Of a stretch of DNA of 35,131 nt, positions 26,362 through 33,863 are shown one piece after another; within the stretch, counting starts at the first letter, position 1; the number at the start of each line of letters is the position of its first letter. The translations under genes and the position numbers were made by a program. The notes beneath the pieces are model-generated. The model searched no databases. It saw nothing but the letters and a program-made list of their open reading frames with translations, and was not told the DNA's origin. Source of the DNA: CAYGEY01 sp964349065 (GTDB lineage: Bacteria > Patescibacteriota > Gracilibacteria > 1-14-2-50-48-13); assembly GCA_964349065.1 (NCBI GenBank), contig CAYGEY010000009.1, positions 1 through 35,131 on the forward strand, given 5' to 3'.

Positions 26362-28128
26362 ATGAATCTAAATAACAAAATTATCCCAGTAGAAGATAAG
26401 AAACAGAATAGTGTGGATATTATCCGCCTGCTATTAGATGAAGCATCTATAAAATTAAATGCACTATCAATTGGTAATATTAATGTAGTTCCTTTTTCTA
26501 CAAACTATACGCCTGTAACCCGTGAAGAGTTAGGTGAGATTTATAGAATGAGTATGATGCTGTTAACAGGAGAATATTTTGAAATTGATCAGAGTATAAC
26601 TGAAATAAAATCTAAAATAGAGGAATTGCTTATTGATGAAAAAAGTAATTCTAGATTTGTCCAAGCTTTTGTAAGATTAATGCTTGGTTTTATTAAAGAA
26701 ATTACTAATGCAGTGAGAAGTGATGCGATAGTTGAAGTTAAACATATATGCAAAAATGAGGAAAGCTTAAAAGCTCTGGAAGAAGAAATGAGAGTTTTAA
26801 AAGGGAAAGAAGAAAATCAGAGAAAAACAATTTTACTCTTTGAAACATTAGCAAATAACTATATCCATATGGATAGTGAAGTGCCAATGAAAAAACAGCA
26901 GATTACTTGGATAAGGGATTTACAAATCTCAGGAAGAACATTAATGACATTATATAGTCAAGGAAAAAATAGTACCCCAGTGTACCAAGAGTTGTACTCC
27001 CATGCTCAGGAGATACTCACAGATATTGTTAATTATGATCCTGGTACCGAAGAATTAATGTTTGAGGACCAGATGTTGAAATATCAATCTGAAATATTGA
27101 TTAGAATTGGTGTGTGTCGTCAAAGAATTGAAGTTGTACAGCAATTAAATCCGCTACTTCGTAATCAAGATAGCAATGAAACGTATCATAAATTACTCGA
27201 AGAAATAGAAACGTATTTTACCCAACTTATGGAAATATGTAAGTCAGATAAATCATTATTTGATGATCCATTAACAAGACCCGTCAAAAAGCAGATTGAA
27301 AGTGCACTGGAGAAGTATGAAGAGATTTGTGCGATTTCAAAATTAAAAAATGTGAATATTAATTTAAATAATACCTATGAAGAGGTAAATAATGAACTTG
27401 AAGCTCTGCATAAAAATCGTCAAATCATTTATCATTCTCCAGAGAAAATATATAAATGTTTTAATAAAATTAATCTTGGAATACCTCCTGATCAACTTAA
27501 GGAGATGCAAGAAAAAATCTCTATGATAGACTTAAAACTTACAAGAGAACGCTCAGCTCTTTTAAAAGAGAAGACAGAAGATAATAATCCACCAATACTT
27601 ATGGTATTTCCACCTTTAATTTCTAGTAATGTGGAGTATTATAGTTGGTCAATAAATGATTTAACGAAAAACCTTGGATTGTGGACATTGGTTCAAAATC
27701 GAATACCACATTTCAAGAATCAACAGCTGGAAAGTTATTATGCCAATTTGCCCCACGACTTGATTGATGAAAAGTTTAATGATAAAGCAAAAATGTGGAC
27801 TTCGTCTATGGTAGCAGGAACAAGGAATATTAATTACAAAGATCAAATCAACTGGATAAGATTTCAATTAGGTAAAGATCAACAAGGTACAGAAATGCCA
27901 ATATATTATTATGAGACTGGCGTAGATACATGGTTAGCTTATATAATGCATTTTTTTATTACAGGCCAAAGAATATCATCAACAGATAGAATGAGGCTTC
28001 ATATTCTAGGATTGGATGGCAGACCTATAACCATTTCGAACAAAGATAATTATACATATAAGCTCTATACTGGATTTGATGAGAAATCAGAGAACGCAGG
28101 TATGGGGGCATCTTCTGAATGTTCATAA
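26362..28128 (+). CDS. Unknown helical protein, 588 residues
   Basis: No family recognised. There is no signal peptide or membrane helix. Residues about 1-410 are almost wholly helical with coiled-coil character, including Glu/Lys-rich stretches near 125-150 and 300-400. The C-terminal about 170 residues (from NPPILMVFPPLISS) are different, being richer in aromatic residues (Tyr and Trp clusters such as YYYETGVDTW) and probably globular. The very end is Gly/Ser rich. Codon use is strongly A/T biased. It begins an islet with the Panacea-RelE pair between the envelope operon and the ribosomal genes, separated from the pair by 68 bases with an inverted repeat. A role in defence or cell surface is possible, but nothing in the sequence decides it. 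Confidence 0.75.
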   Translation: MNLNNKIIPVEDKKQNSVDIIRLLLDEASIKLNALSIGNINVVPFSTNYTPVTREELGEIYRMSMMLLTGEYFEIDQSITEIKSKIEELLIDEKSNSRFVQAFVRLMLGFIKEITNAVRSDAIVEVKHICKNEESLKALEEEMRVLKGKEENQRKTILLFETLANNYIHMDSEVPMKKQQITWIRDLQISGRTLMTLYSQGKNSTPVYQELYSHAQEILTDIVNYDPGTEELMFEDQMLKYQSEILIRIGVCRQRIEVVQQLNPLLRNQDSNETYHKLLEEIETYFTQLMEICKSDKSLFDDPLTRPVKKQIESALEKYEEICAISKLKNVNINLNNTYEEVNNELEALHKNRQIIYHSPEKIYKCFNKINLGIPPDQLKEMQEKISMIDLKLTRERSALLKEKTEDNNPPILMVFPPLISSNVEYYSWSINDLTKNLGLWTLVQNRIPHFKNQQLESYYANLPHDLIDEKFNDKAKMWTSSMVAGTRNINYKDQINWIRFQLGKDQQGTEMPIYYYETGVDTWLAYIMHFFITGQRISSTDRMRLHILGLDGRPITISNKDNYTYKLYTGFDEKSENAGMGASSECS

Positions 28129-28161
28129 TTAACATTCTATTTTCCCGAGGATAAAACCTGA

Positions 28162-28181
28162 TATTATCAAATTAGATAATA
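28162..28181. promoter_or_regulatory. Inverted repeat before the toxin-antitoxin pair
   Basis: TATTATC (28162-28168) and GATAATA (28175-28181) form 7-base perfect arms around six A/T bases, 15 bases before the antitoxin ATG. Its place fits the autoregulatory operator common to toxin-antitoxin operons. No good -35 box is evident. Confidence 0.4.
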
Positions 28182-28196
28182 ATTACTGCCTCTATT

Positions 28197-28688
28197 ATGA
28201 AAAACAACATAATTGACATCGAAGATCTATTACTTTTTATTCTCAGTAACTCTAACCCGAACATGGGAATAAAAAAGCTCAATAAGTTGGCTTTTTTCCT
28301 AGAGTTCACTTATATTTTTGAGCATGATAAAAAACTGACTAATGTGCAGTATGCTGCCATTCCTATGGGACCTGTAATCAATGACTACAAAGTGCTTATC
28401 AAAAAAATGGTAAAAGGTGGGAAAATTAAGAAAAATGAAATGACGAATGATAACCTAGAAGATTATCTACCTCTTGTGAAATCCAAGGAGTTCACTCCTG
28501 AAATAAAAGGTTTTTTGCTTACTGTACTAAATAGATACAAAGATTTAAATCCAAAACAACTCGAGGATTTGACCCATGGACTTGATTCCTACAACATTAC
28601 CATCCATGAAAATGCTGGGGAAATGGGTAAAATCATAGATAAAGATCTTGCTCTTTTAGATTCTAGCCTATCCCTGACTGATTTATGA
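28197..28688 (+). CDS. Panacea (SocA-like, DUF4065) domain antitoxin
   Basis: The 163-residue protein matches the Panacea/SocA layout: an N-terminal helix, then KLNKLAFFLEFTYIFEH (family pattern K-L-x-K-L-x-Y), then YAAIPMGPVINDY with the characteristic G-P-V. Panacea is known as a promiscuous antitoxin domain that neutralises unrelated toxins by direct binding. Its stop overlaps the ATG of a RelE-like gene by 4 bases (28685-28688), so it probably acts as that protein's antitoxin. There is no separate DNA-binding domain, so any control through the nearby inverted repeat would need the complex or another protein. Confidence 0.75.
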   Translation: MKNNIIDIEDLLLFILSNSNPNMGIKKLNKLAFFLEFTYIFEHDKKLTNVQYAAIPMGPVINDYKVLIKKMVKGGKIKKNEMTNDNLEDYLPLVKSKEFTPEIKGFLLTVLNRYKDLNPKQLEDLTHGLDSYNITIHENAGEMGKIIDKDLALLDSSLSLTDL

Positions 28689-28960
28689 GTGGTGTGAATG
28701 TGGTATTTCATGCAGATTATCAAAAGAATTCTAAGCAAGTGAAAGACCAGCGAGTTTTTAAAATTGTTGAAAGAAAATTTATCTTTTTAAGAGATGTAGG
28801 ACTGAACTATCCTTCATTAAATGCCAAACCATTACACAATATTTTTGAGGATGGAATTCCTGTTTGGGAATTTTATATCTCAAAGAAATGGAGATGTCTA
28901 TTTACATGCAATCAAGAAAAAAATGAAATTGTTGTTTTAAAAATCTGTAATCATCTTTAA
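28685..28960 (+). CDS. RelE/ParE-superfamily toxin
   Basis: This 91-residue protein has the RelE-fold pattern: an N-terminal beta strand (NVVFHADYQKN), two helices (VFKIVERKFIFLRDVG), and a C-terminal sheet with W-E-F-Y-I-S-K-K-W-R-C-L-F and ending VVLKICNHL. The Trp-Tyr-Arg and terminal His arrangement is that of ribosome-dependent mRNA endonucleases, although gyrase-directed ParE toxins share the fold. It is coupled to the Panacea gene by a 4-base overlap. The antitoxin-first order is usual for type II modules. Confidence 0.72.
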   Translation: MSGVNVVFHADYQKNSKQVKDQRVFKIVERKFIFLRDVGLNYPSLNAKPLHNIFEDGIPVWEFYISKKWRCLFTCNQEKNEIVVLKICNHL

Positions 28961-29055
28961 ATAGAACATCTTACCTCAAAAAATATTGCATACTTTCAAA
29001 AACTGCGTATTTTGATAGGGATTATCTCAATTCATGCCCTTAAATTACTATTATT

Positions 29056-29724
29056 ATGGCTCAAGCTGCATTACAAATTGATACAAAAGAACGAGATCTT
29101 GGTCTCAAAACCAAATTATTACTAAGCCAAAAGCTTGTTCCGGGAGTATTTTATAGCCATGGAAAAACAAACGAACACTTTACTGTGGACTTTGAAGAAC
29201 TTAGAAAACTATATAAAAAATCAGGATCAAATACAATTATTAAGGTAAAACTTCCGTCAGGAAGTGTAGAAAATGCTCTTATCAAAGAGGTACAATTAGA
29301 TCCTATCATGGATACACCGACGCATGTTGACTTTTTTGGTCTACAAATGAAAGAGAAATTGACAGCAAACATTCCATTAGAATTTATAGGTGAATCAGAT
29401 GCAGTGAAGAATCTCGGAGGAGTATTGGTAACAAGTGTAGATGAACTTGAGGTTCGATGTCTACCAACTGATCTCGTGCATCATATTGAAGTTGATTTAT
29501 CAGGTTTGGTAAATATTGGTGATTCAATTCATATTTCAATGATTGCCATTCCAAAAGGAATGGAGGTCTTGGCGGAAGATGATCTTACGGTTATTTCAGT
29601 TCAACCTCCAGTGGATAATTCTGCTGAGCCTGAAGATGTGCCTGAGATGAATGTTGCTGATGTTGAGGTAACTACTGCAAAACAACCGACTGAAGGTGAG
29701 GAATCATCATCAGAATCCGAATAA
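29056..29724 (+). CDS. rplY: Ribosomal protein bL25 (CTC form)
   Basis: Binds 5S rRNA in the large subunit. At 222 residues it is the long CTC type. The N-terminal L25 domain (about 1-92) has RDLGLKTKLLLSQ, then LVPGVFYSHGK; the second beta-rich domain runs from about 93 to 185 (VDFFGLQMKEKLTANIPL, then LEVRCLPTDL and HIEVDLSGLVNIGDSI). The end is acidic (PEDVPEMNV and EGEESSSESE). No ribosome-binding site is visible before the ATG. It begins a run of translation genes with bS16 and KhpA. Confidence 0.95.
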   Translation: MAQAALQIDTKERDLGLKTKLLLSQKLVPGVFYSHGKTNEHFTVDFEELRKLYKKSGSNTIIKVKLPSGSVENALIKEVQLDPIMDTPTHVDFFGLQMKEKLTANIPLEFIGESDAVKNLGGVLVTSVDELEVRCLPTDLVHHIEVDLSGLVNIGDSIHISMIAIPKGMEVLAEDDLTVISVQPPVDNSAEPEDVPEMNVADVEVTTAKQPTEGEESSSESE

Positions 29725-29751
29725 TAATTTTATATTTTTTACGAAAAAACC

Positions 29752-30267
29752 GTGCTAAGAATTAGATTTGTGAGAGAGGGACGTAAGGGACAAGCTCATT
29801 TTGGTATCGTTGTTGCTGAGCATTCATTTGCTGTGCAGGGTCGATATGTTGAGCGTCTTGGATTTTATAACCCGCACACAAAAGAATTAAATATTGAAAC
29901 TGACAAAGTATTGGGATGGATCTCAAAAGGAGCAAAACCTACAACAAGTATTGCAAGACTTTTGAAGTCAAAGAATACAAAAGGTATGGAAAAATATATC
30001 AAACATGTAAAGTTTGTCGTTAAGCCGAAAGAAGTGGTAGTTGAAAAGAAAATAGAAGCTCCGGCTCCGGAAGTAAAAGAAGAAAAGGCTGAAGCATCAG
30101 TAGAAGAAGTAGTGCCAACAACTGAAGAAGTTGTTGGTCAAGAGGAAGCACCTACAGAAATAGTAGAGGAAACTCCAGAAGAGCCTGCTCCAACTGAGGA
30201 AGAAATAGTAGCAGAAGAGGCGGCTGTAACTGAGGAAGAGAAAACTGAAGAAAAAGTGGCAGAGTAA
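29752..30267 (+). CDS. rpsP: Ribosomal protein bS16 with long acidic tail
   Basis: A small-subunit assembly protein. Residues 1 to about 85 are a normal bS16 (MLRIRFVREGRKGQAHFGI, then GRYVERLGFYNPHTKE and SKGAKPT). The family is usually about 80-100 residues long; this one carries a further 85 residues of Glu, Ala, Pro, Val and Thr (about 87-171), surely disordered. GTG 29752 is the start, 27 bases after rplY. The next gene encodes KhpA, the usual partner of rpsP in many bacteria. Confidence 0.95.
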   Translation: MLRIRFVREGRKGQAHFGIVVAEHSFAVQGRYVERLGFYNPHTKELNIETDKVLGWISKGAKPTTSIARLLKSKNTKGMEKYIKHVKFVVKPKEVVVEKKIEAPAPEVKEEKAEASVEEVVPTTEEVVGQEEAPTEIVEETPEEPAPTEEEIVAEEAAVTEEEKTEEKVAE

Positions 30268-30328
30268 TTTTTTTAGGATAAACTACAATCAGTTAGTATA
30301 CCTCCCCCCTACCTCATTAAAATGTGCG

Positions 30329-30577
30329 ATGCAAACATCTGAAGAAAAGTTCATTGGATTTATCCTGGAATACTTGATAGACGATGCAAAAATCACCGAT
30401 ATCGTCCGAACTGAGGACGAATTAGGTGTTCTTTTGACGGTTACTGTTCCAAAAGAAAGCATGGGAAAGGTGATTGGGAAAAGTGGCAAACACGTGGAAG
30501 CCATGAAAACTTTACTCAAAGTGATAAGTGCCAAAAATGGTAGTAGAATTGCTCTGAAAATTACAGAGAAAGAATAG
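30329..30577 (+). CDS. khpA: KH-domain RNA-binding protein KhpA
   Basis: A small 82-residue RNA chaperone with one KH domain. The GXXG loop is G-K-S-G in VIGKSGKHVEAMKTLL, preceded by the strand LLTVTVPKESMGK. KhpA works with KhpB in some bacteria to control division and small-RNA function. The location directly behind rpsP is the conserved context. It is preceded by a 61-base gap with a C-rich patch near 30302. Confidence 0.92.
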   Translation: MQTSEEKFIGFILEYLIDDAKITDIVRTEDELGVLLTVTVPKESMGKVIGKSGKHVEAMKTLLKVISAKNGSRIALKITEKE

Positions 30578-30601
30578 TTTTTACTTTATATTCATTGCAG
30601 T

Positions 30602-31036
30602 ATGTATCTGCTCTACGGTATGCCATTTCAAATTTTTGCGGCGAATATTGCATTAGTTGATCAGAAATCAACGCCAATTCAGATACTCAACAAAATTATT
30701 GCATGGGCAATCATTGCGGCATTTGTGCTATCAGTTGGGTATGTTTTTTTTGGAGGATTTAAATTTATTTTCTCCGGAGGAGATGAGGGAAAGATTAAGC
30801 AAGCGACAAACACAATCAGGCATGCCATACTAGGTTTGATCATAACTATTTCTGCTGTAGTTATAGTACAGATTGTCGGTCAGTTACTCGGTATGGACGT
30901 GGTATCCGAAATATTTAACTACAATGAAATCTCCAGTACAATTCAAGGACTCTTGGACAGATTAAGCGGTAATGGTGGTAATGGAGCAAGCAGTAGCGGA
31001 GGAGATGTGAATTATAATTTTTCGAAGGATTTCTAA
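30602..31036 (+). CDS. TrbC/VirB2-like pilin-type membrane protein
   Basis: A 144-residue protein with two membrane helices (about 32-52 and 70-96) joined by the short polar turn FSGGDEGKIKQATNTIRHA. This hairpin plus the G-G-D-E-x-x-I-x-x-A signature is the form of VirB2/TrbC pilins in candidate-phyla genomes. An N-terminal segment ending QIFAANIALVDQ may be a signal peptide. The C-terminal tail is Gly/Ser/Asn rich. It lies 24 bases after khpA, well away from the VirB6-like gene at 12856, but could form the pilus partner of that system. Its last 4 bases overlap the convergent transferase gene. Confidence 0.72.
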   Translation: MYLLYGMPFQIFAANIALVDQKSTPIQILNKIIAWAIIAAFVLSVGYVFFGGFKFIFSGGDEGKIKQATNTIRHAILGLIITISAVVIVQIVGQLLGMDVVSEIFNYNEISSTIQGLLDRLSGNGGNGASSSGGDVNYNFSKDF

Positions 31037-32115
31037 AATCCTCTTTTTCGATTAGTCTCTTTTTTAATTAAAAGGAAACTTGTGACAAATATTAAAATAG
31101 CAATAAGTACAATTGCTACAAATTTTCCTGCTGTTTTAAAAGTGAAAAGAAGATAGAGAGAAAGTATCCCTAAGATAAGTGAAGTAGCGTAAAACGTCAG
31201 TAATGCCTGTCTTTCTGACAACCCGAGTCGTAGTAATTTGTGATGATAATGATTTTCATCTGCGGCAATGGGGGATTGTCCTTTTGAAATACGCCGAATA
31301 ATAACCCAGAGCATATCCACTAGTGGTAAACCTAAAACAATCAGTGTAGTAGCCAGTTTCCCACCGGATATTATGGATAAAATGGCTAAAATAAATCCGA
31401 TAAACATCGCTCCCGTATCCCCGATGATAACTTTTGGCGGGAAGAAATCATACATAACAAATGCGAGCAATATTCCAGAAAATATAAGTGAAAGATTGCC
31501 GACATTCCAACTAGATAGTTTTTCAACTGCTGTTGTTGTATCACTGAAAAATAAAATGAGTGAAAGTCCGAAAATAGTAAGGGATGCAATTCCTCCCACA
31601 CCGGAAACTAGTCCGGGTATACCATCAAGTAAATTGATAGCATTCATGACAAAGACAATCCAAAATGTAGTAAAGAGGATTTCCAAAGGCTTAAAAGTAA
31701 AAATACCAAATGAGAAATTTGGATCCCCAAGAGAAATATCCGCACCTCCAAATGGATTTGAAATATGTTCAATACTGACTCCTGAAGCAACAATAATAAG
31801 AGCACAGAGGATATGAATTCCAAGTCGAAAACCAGCAGGCAGGCCTTTTCTGTCATCTATGAATGATACTATTGAGAGAAGTGTTCCTGAGAAAAATATT
31901 CCTATGTATGCGACAGAAAACGGTAAAAAGAGAAACATACAGAGAAACAAGATGATTGGGATTATTATTCCTGCTGAGTAGGGAATAGCGGCACGAGATA
32001 ATCCATATTTCTTTGGATTATCGAGCAGTCCCCATTTCGGGAACATTCGCAAAATAACTGACATTCCAATATGTGTGAGTACATAGGACACAAGAAATAT
32101 TGTGAGATGAATCAT
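31033..32115 (-). CDS. Polyprenyl-phosphate GlcNAc-1-phosphate transferase (WecA/TagO/MraY family)
   Basis: Transfers a sugar-1-phosphate to undecaprenyl phosphate, starting a surface polymer or wall precursor. About ten membrane helices are visible. Catalytic motifs are present: FIDDRKGLPAG with the DD pair, NAINLLDGIPGL (N-x-x-N-x-x-D-G), and HYHHKLLRLGLSERQ, the histidine motif. These fit WecA/TagO better than MraY. ATG 32115 (MIHLTIF) is chosen because the longer reading frame to 32226 lacks a membrane-type N-terminus and would run into the divergent methyltransferase gene. Confidence 0.9.
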   Translation of the reverse strand: MIHLTIFLVSYVLTHIGMSVILRMFPKWGLLDNPKKYGLSRAAIPYSAGIIIPIILFLCMFLFLPFSVAYIGIFFSGTLLSIVSFIDDRKGLPAGFRLGIHILCALIIVASGVSIEHISNPFGGADISLGDPNFSFGIFTFKPLEILFTTFWIVFVMNAINLLDGIPGLVSGVGGIASLTIFGLSLILFFSDTTTAVEKLSSWNVGNLSLIFSGILLAFVMYDFFPPKVIIGDTGAMFIGFILAILSIISGGKLATTLIVLGLPLVDMLWVIIRRISKGQSPIAADENHYHHKLLRLGLSERQALLTFYATSLILGILSLYLLFTFKTAGKFVAIVLIAILIFVTSFLLIKKETNRKRGF

Positions 32116-32174
32116 AAGAAGGCATACTTGAGATGACTTAAGCAAAGTATAATCCAACTTCTTTTTTCCGCAAT

Positions 32175-32891
32175 ATGTATGAATATCTCTATCAAACGAC
32201 AAAGGAAACATATAACAAAGTTGCACATGATTTTGCGCATACGCGGCTTGGGAAAAAGCTCTGGGAATTTGAATTGGGGGAGTTTATTGGAATTGAAGAT
32301 ATAAGTACAAAAAAAATCTTGGACGCTGGATGCGGGGCTGGGAGAGTCTTGCATTATTTCAAGGAGCACAATCAACTCCCTGCGGTATACTTGGGAATTG
32401 ATTATTCCGAGGCTTTGCTAAAAGAAGCAAGGGATTGGAACTCAGGTGGTGGGAAATTTATGGAGATGGATTTACTGGAAATGAAAAAATTGGGAGAATT
32501 TGATTATATTACTTGCATCGCAGTGTTGCATCATTTTTTGAGTAAATATGACAGGATGAAAGTATTTGGAAATATGGTGGTAAATCTAAAAGAAGGCGGG
32601 AGGTTATTTGTAACGACATGGAACGCGGAGTCAAAAAGTATGCCTAAAAAAGCTGTGAAACTTGAAAATGATGTATACAAAATCCCGTATAAAGGTTTGG
32701 ATAGATATTATGCAATGATAAGGAAGGAAGAGATCGAAGAATTATGTCATGAGTTCCATTGCACGATAATTGATGATTTTGGATCAGATGGTAGACATAG
32801 AGTCGCAGGGGATGAGGCTATGAACTGGTGTTATGTTATTTTAAAACAGAGACATTTACCAAAAACTGAGATAATGCTTGGTAATGTATAA
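32175..32891 (+). CDS. Class I SAM-dependent methyltransferase, Trm9-like
   Basis: Rossmann-fold methyltransferase of 238 residues. Motif I is ILDAGCGAGRVL, the acidic end of strand 2 is GIDYSEALL, and motif IV/V includes FDYITCIAVLHHF. The start YNKVAHDFAHTR and the later KIPYKGLDRYYAMIRKEEIEELC resemble the tRNA wobble-uridine methyltransferase Trm9/ALKBH8 group, where R-Y-Y-x-x-F-x-x-x-E-L occurs. That assignment is tentative, and a general UbiE-type enzyme is the alternative. Its last 56 bases overlap the convergent gene ending at 32836. Confidence 0.82.
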   Translation: MYEYLYQTTKETYNKVAHDFAHTRLGKKLWEFELGEFIGIEDISTKKILDAGCGAGRVLHYFKEHNQLPAVYLGIDYSEALLKEARDWNSGGGKFMEMDLLEMKKLGEFDYITCIAVLHHFLSKYDRMKVFGNMVVNLKEGGRLFVTTWNAESKSMPKKAVKLENDVYKIPYKGLDRYYAMIRKEEIEELCHEFHCTIIDDFGSDGRHRVAGDEAMNWCYVILKQRHLPKTEIMLGNV

Positions 32892-33648
32892 AGACTTCTA
32901 GTAATTCTTCATGTTGTTTTGATATATCATTCATTTTTGTAAATCCATAGAGATCTTCTATATCTTGGTGTTTCTGTTGAATATCTGCAATACTGCATTC
33001 TGTGGATAATCCGAAATATCTGAGAGCTGCAATGAGCTTCGGGTTATTCATGAGTTCCGAGGTATATTTTTGTGCTTGAATTTCTTTATGTCGCATAAAT
33101 AAATTATTGTTTTGATGTTGAACTACGAAGTCTATATGTCTTTCTAAGGACTGTAGTGCATAAAGTTCATGTTGATTTTCTCGCCTCATTTGATCTATTG
33201 TTTTTAGGATTATATCCCCAAGAGATACTAGTTTTTGAAAATTTTCGATAAACTTGTCACTTATGTTAATTGAAAAATCAGGCATTTCTACTACTTTAAA
33301 ATAATTATCACGATTATACAGGAGGACTCCAATGGTTAATTTATACGATTTTAAATCTTGTAAAAATAAATCAACTCTACCCTGTAGTTCATTAAGTGAC
33401 TCTATAAATTTCCAATATGTTTTTAAAAAGGAGTGATACCTGATTTGAGCATCTTCATTATTTTTCACAACACTAGTCACTGAAGAATTGAGATCTAATG
33501 AATTCACAGTATTGTGCAAGTATTGAAATGTCTCCCTTACACTGGTGAGATCATCATTTTCATTAATTTGTCTTTCATATTCATCAAGTTTGATACTTAC
33601 CAAAGGTAATACTTTACCAAAATCTTCAGGCTCACTAATTAATCTCAT
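32836..33648 (-). CDS. Unknown helical protein with possible degenerate J-domain
   Basis: No family recognised. The 270-residue protein is predicted to be nearly all helix, without signal or membrane segments. The C-terminal about 60 residues (LIAALRYFGLSTECSIADIQ onward, then HQDIEDLYGF, and a helix HEELLEVFIHYQALSQFL) follow the spacing of a J-domain: the Y-x-x-L-G-L and I-x-x-x-Y-R-x-L helix, a loop, then F-x-x-I-x-x-A-Y-x-x-L. The defining HPD tripeptide is replaced near YGF, so DnaK stimulation is unlikely if this is a J-fold. It is transcribed from a promoter that faces the tRNA-Ser promoter, and its 3' end overlaps the methyltransferase gene by 56 bases. Its codon use is A/T biased like the 588-residue unknown at 26362. 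Confidence 0.65.
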   Translation of the reverse strand: MRLISEPEDFGKVLPLVSIKLDEYERQINENDDLTSVRETFQYLHNTVNSLDLNSSVTSVVKNNEDAQIRYHSFLKTYWKFIESLNELQGRVDLFLQDLKSYKLTIGVLLYNRDNYFKVVEMPDFSINISDKFIENFQKLVSLGDIILKTIDQMRRENQHELYALQSLERHIDFVVQHQNNNLFMRHKEIQAQKYTSELMNNPKLIAALRYFGLSTECSIADIQQKHQDIEDLYGFTKMNDISKQHEELLEVFIHYQALSQFLVNVSVLK

Positions 33649-33669
33649 AGTAGAATGTTATGTACCAGG

Positions 33670-33738
33670 ATTGTATTCGTGTCTATCTGCTCGTCAAGCA
33701 ATATGCTTGCTTGACTTTTGATAGGCATCCTTTACTTT
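33670..33738. promoter_or_regulatory. Divergent promoters sharing a palindrome
   Basis: A perfect inverted repeat has 9-base arms GTCAAGCAA (33693-33701) and TTGCTTGAC (33707-33715) around TATGC. Each arm supplies a -35 box on its own strand. Leftward, TTGACG (33692-33697) is 16 bases from TACAAT (33670-33675) and would serve the gene at 33648. Rightward, TTGACT (33711-33716) is 16 bases from a weak TACTTT (33733-33738) and would start transcription near 33745, just before tRNA-Ser. Confidence 0.5.
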
Positions 33739-33750
33739 AAATGTGCAAAT

Positions 33751-33840
33751 GGAAGGATGGCAGAGTGGTCGATCGCGCACGCTTGGAAAGCGTGTAATGG
33801 GGAAACTCATTCGGGGGTTCGAATCCCCCTTCTTCCGCCA
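33751..33840 (+). tRNA. tRNA-Ser (anticodon GGA)
   Basis: A complete class II tRNA of 90 bases. The acceptor arms GGAAGGA and TTCTTCC pair fully with one G-U; the anticodon stem ACGCT/AGCGT encloses a loop with GGA, which reads UCC and UCU; the long variable arm (near TGGGGAAACTCA) is typical of serine tRNAs; the T arm is GGGGG-TTCGAAT-CCCCC. The discriminator base G and the 3' CCA are encoded in the DNA. Confidence 0.97.
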
Positions 33841-33863
33841 GAAAATATAATAATTTTCATATT

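Noticed and set aside
30268..30328. Possible separate promoter or riboswitch before khpA
   Set aside because: The 61-base gap has a C-rich patch but no clear -35/-10 pair or stable hairpin.
31033..32226. Longer sugar-1-phosphate transferase start at 32226
   Set aside because: The extra 37 residues are not membrane-like and overlap the divergent methyltransferase start; ATG 32115 opens directly into the first membrane helix.
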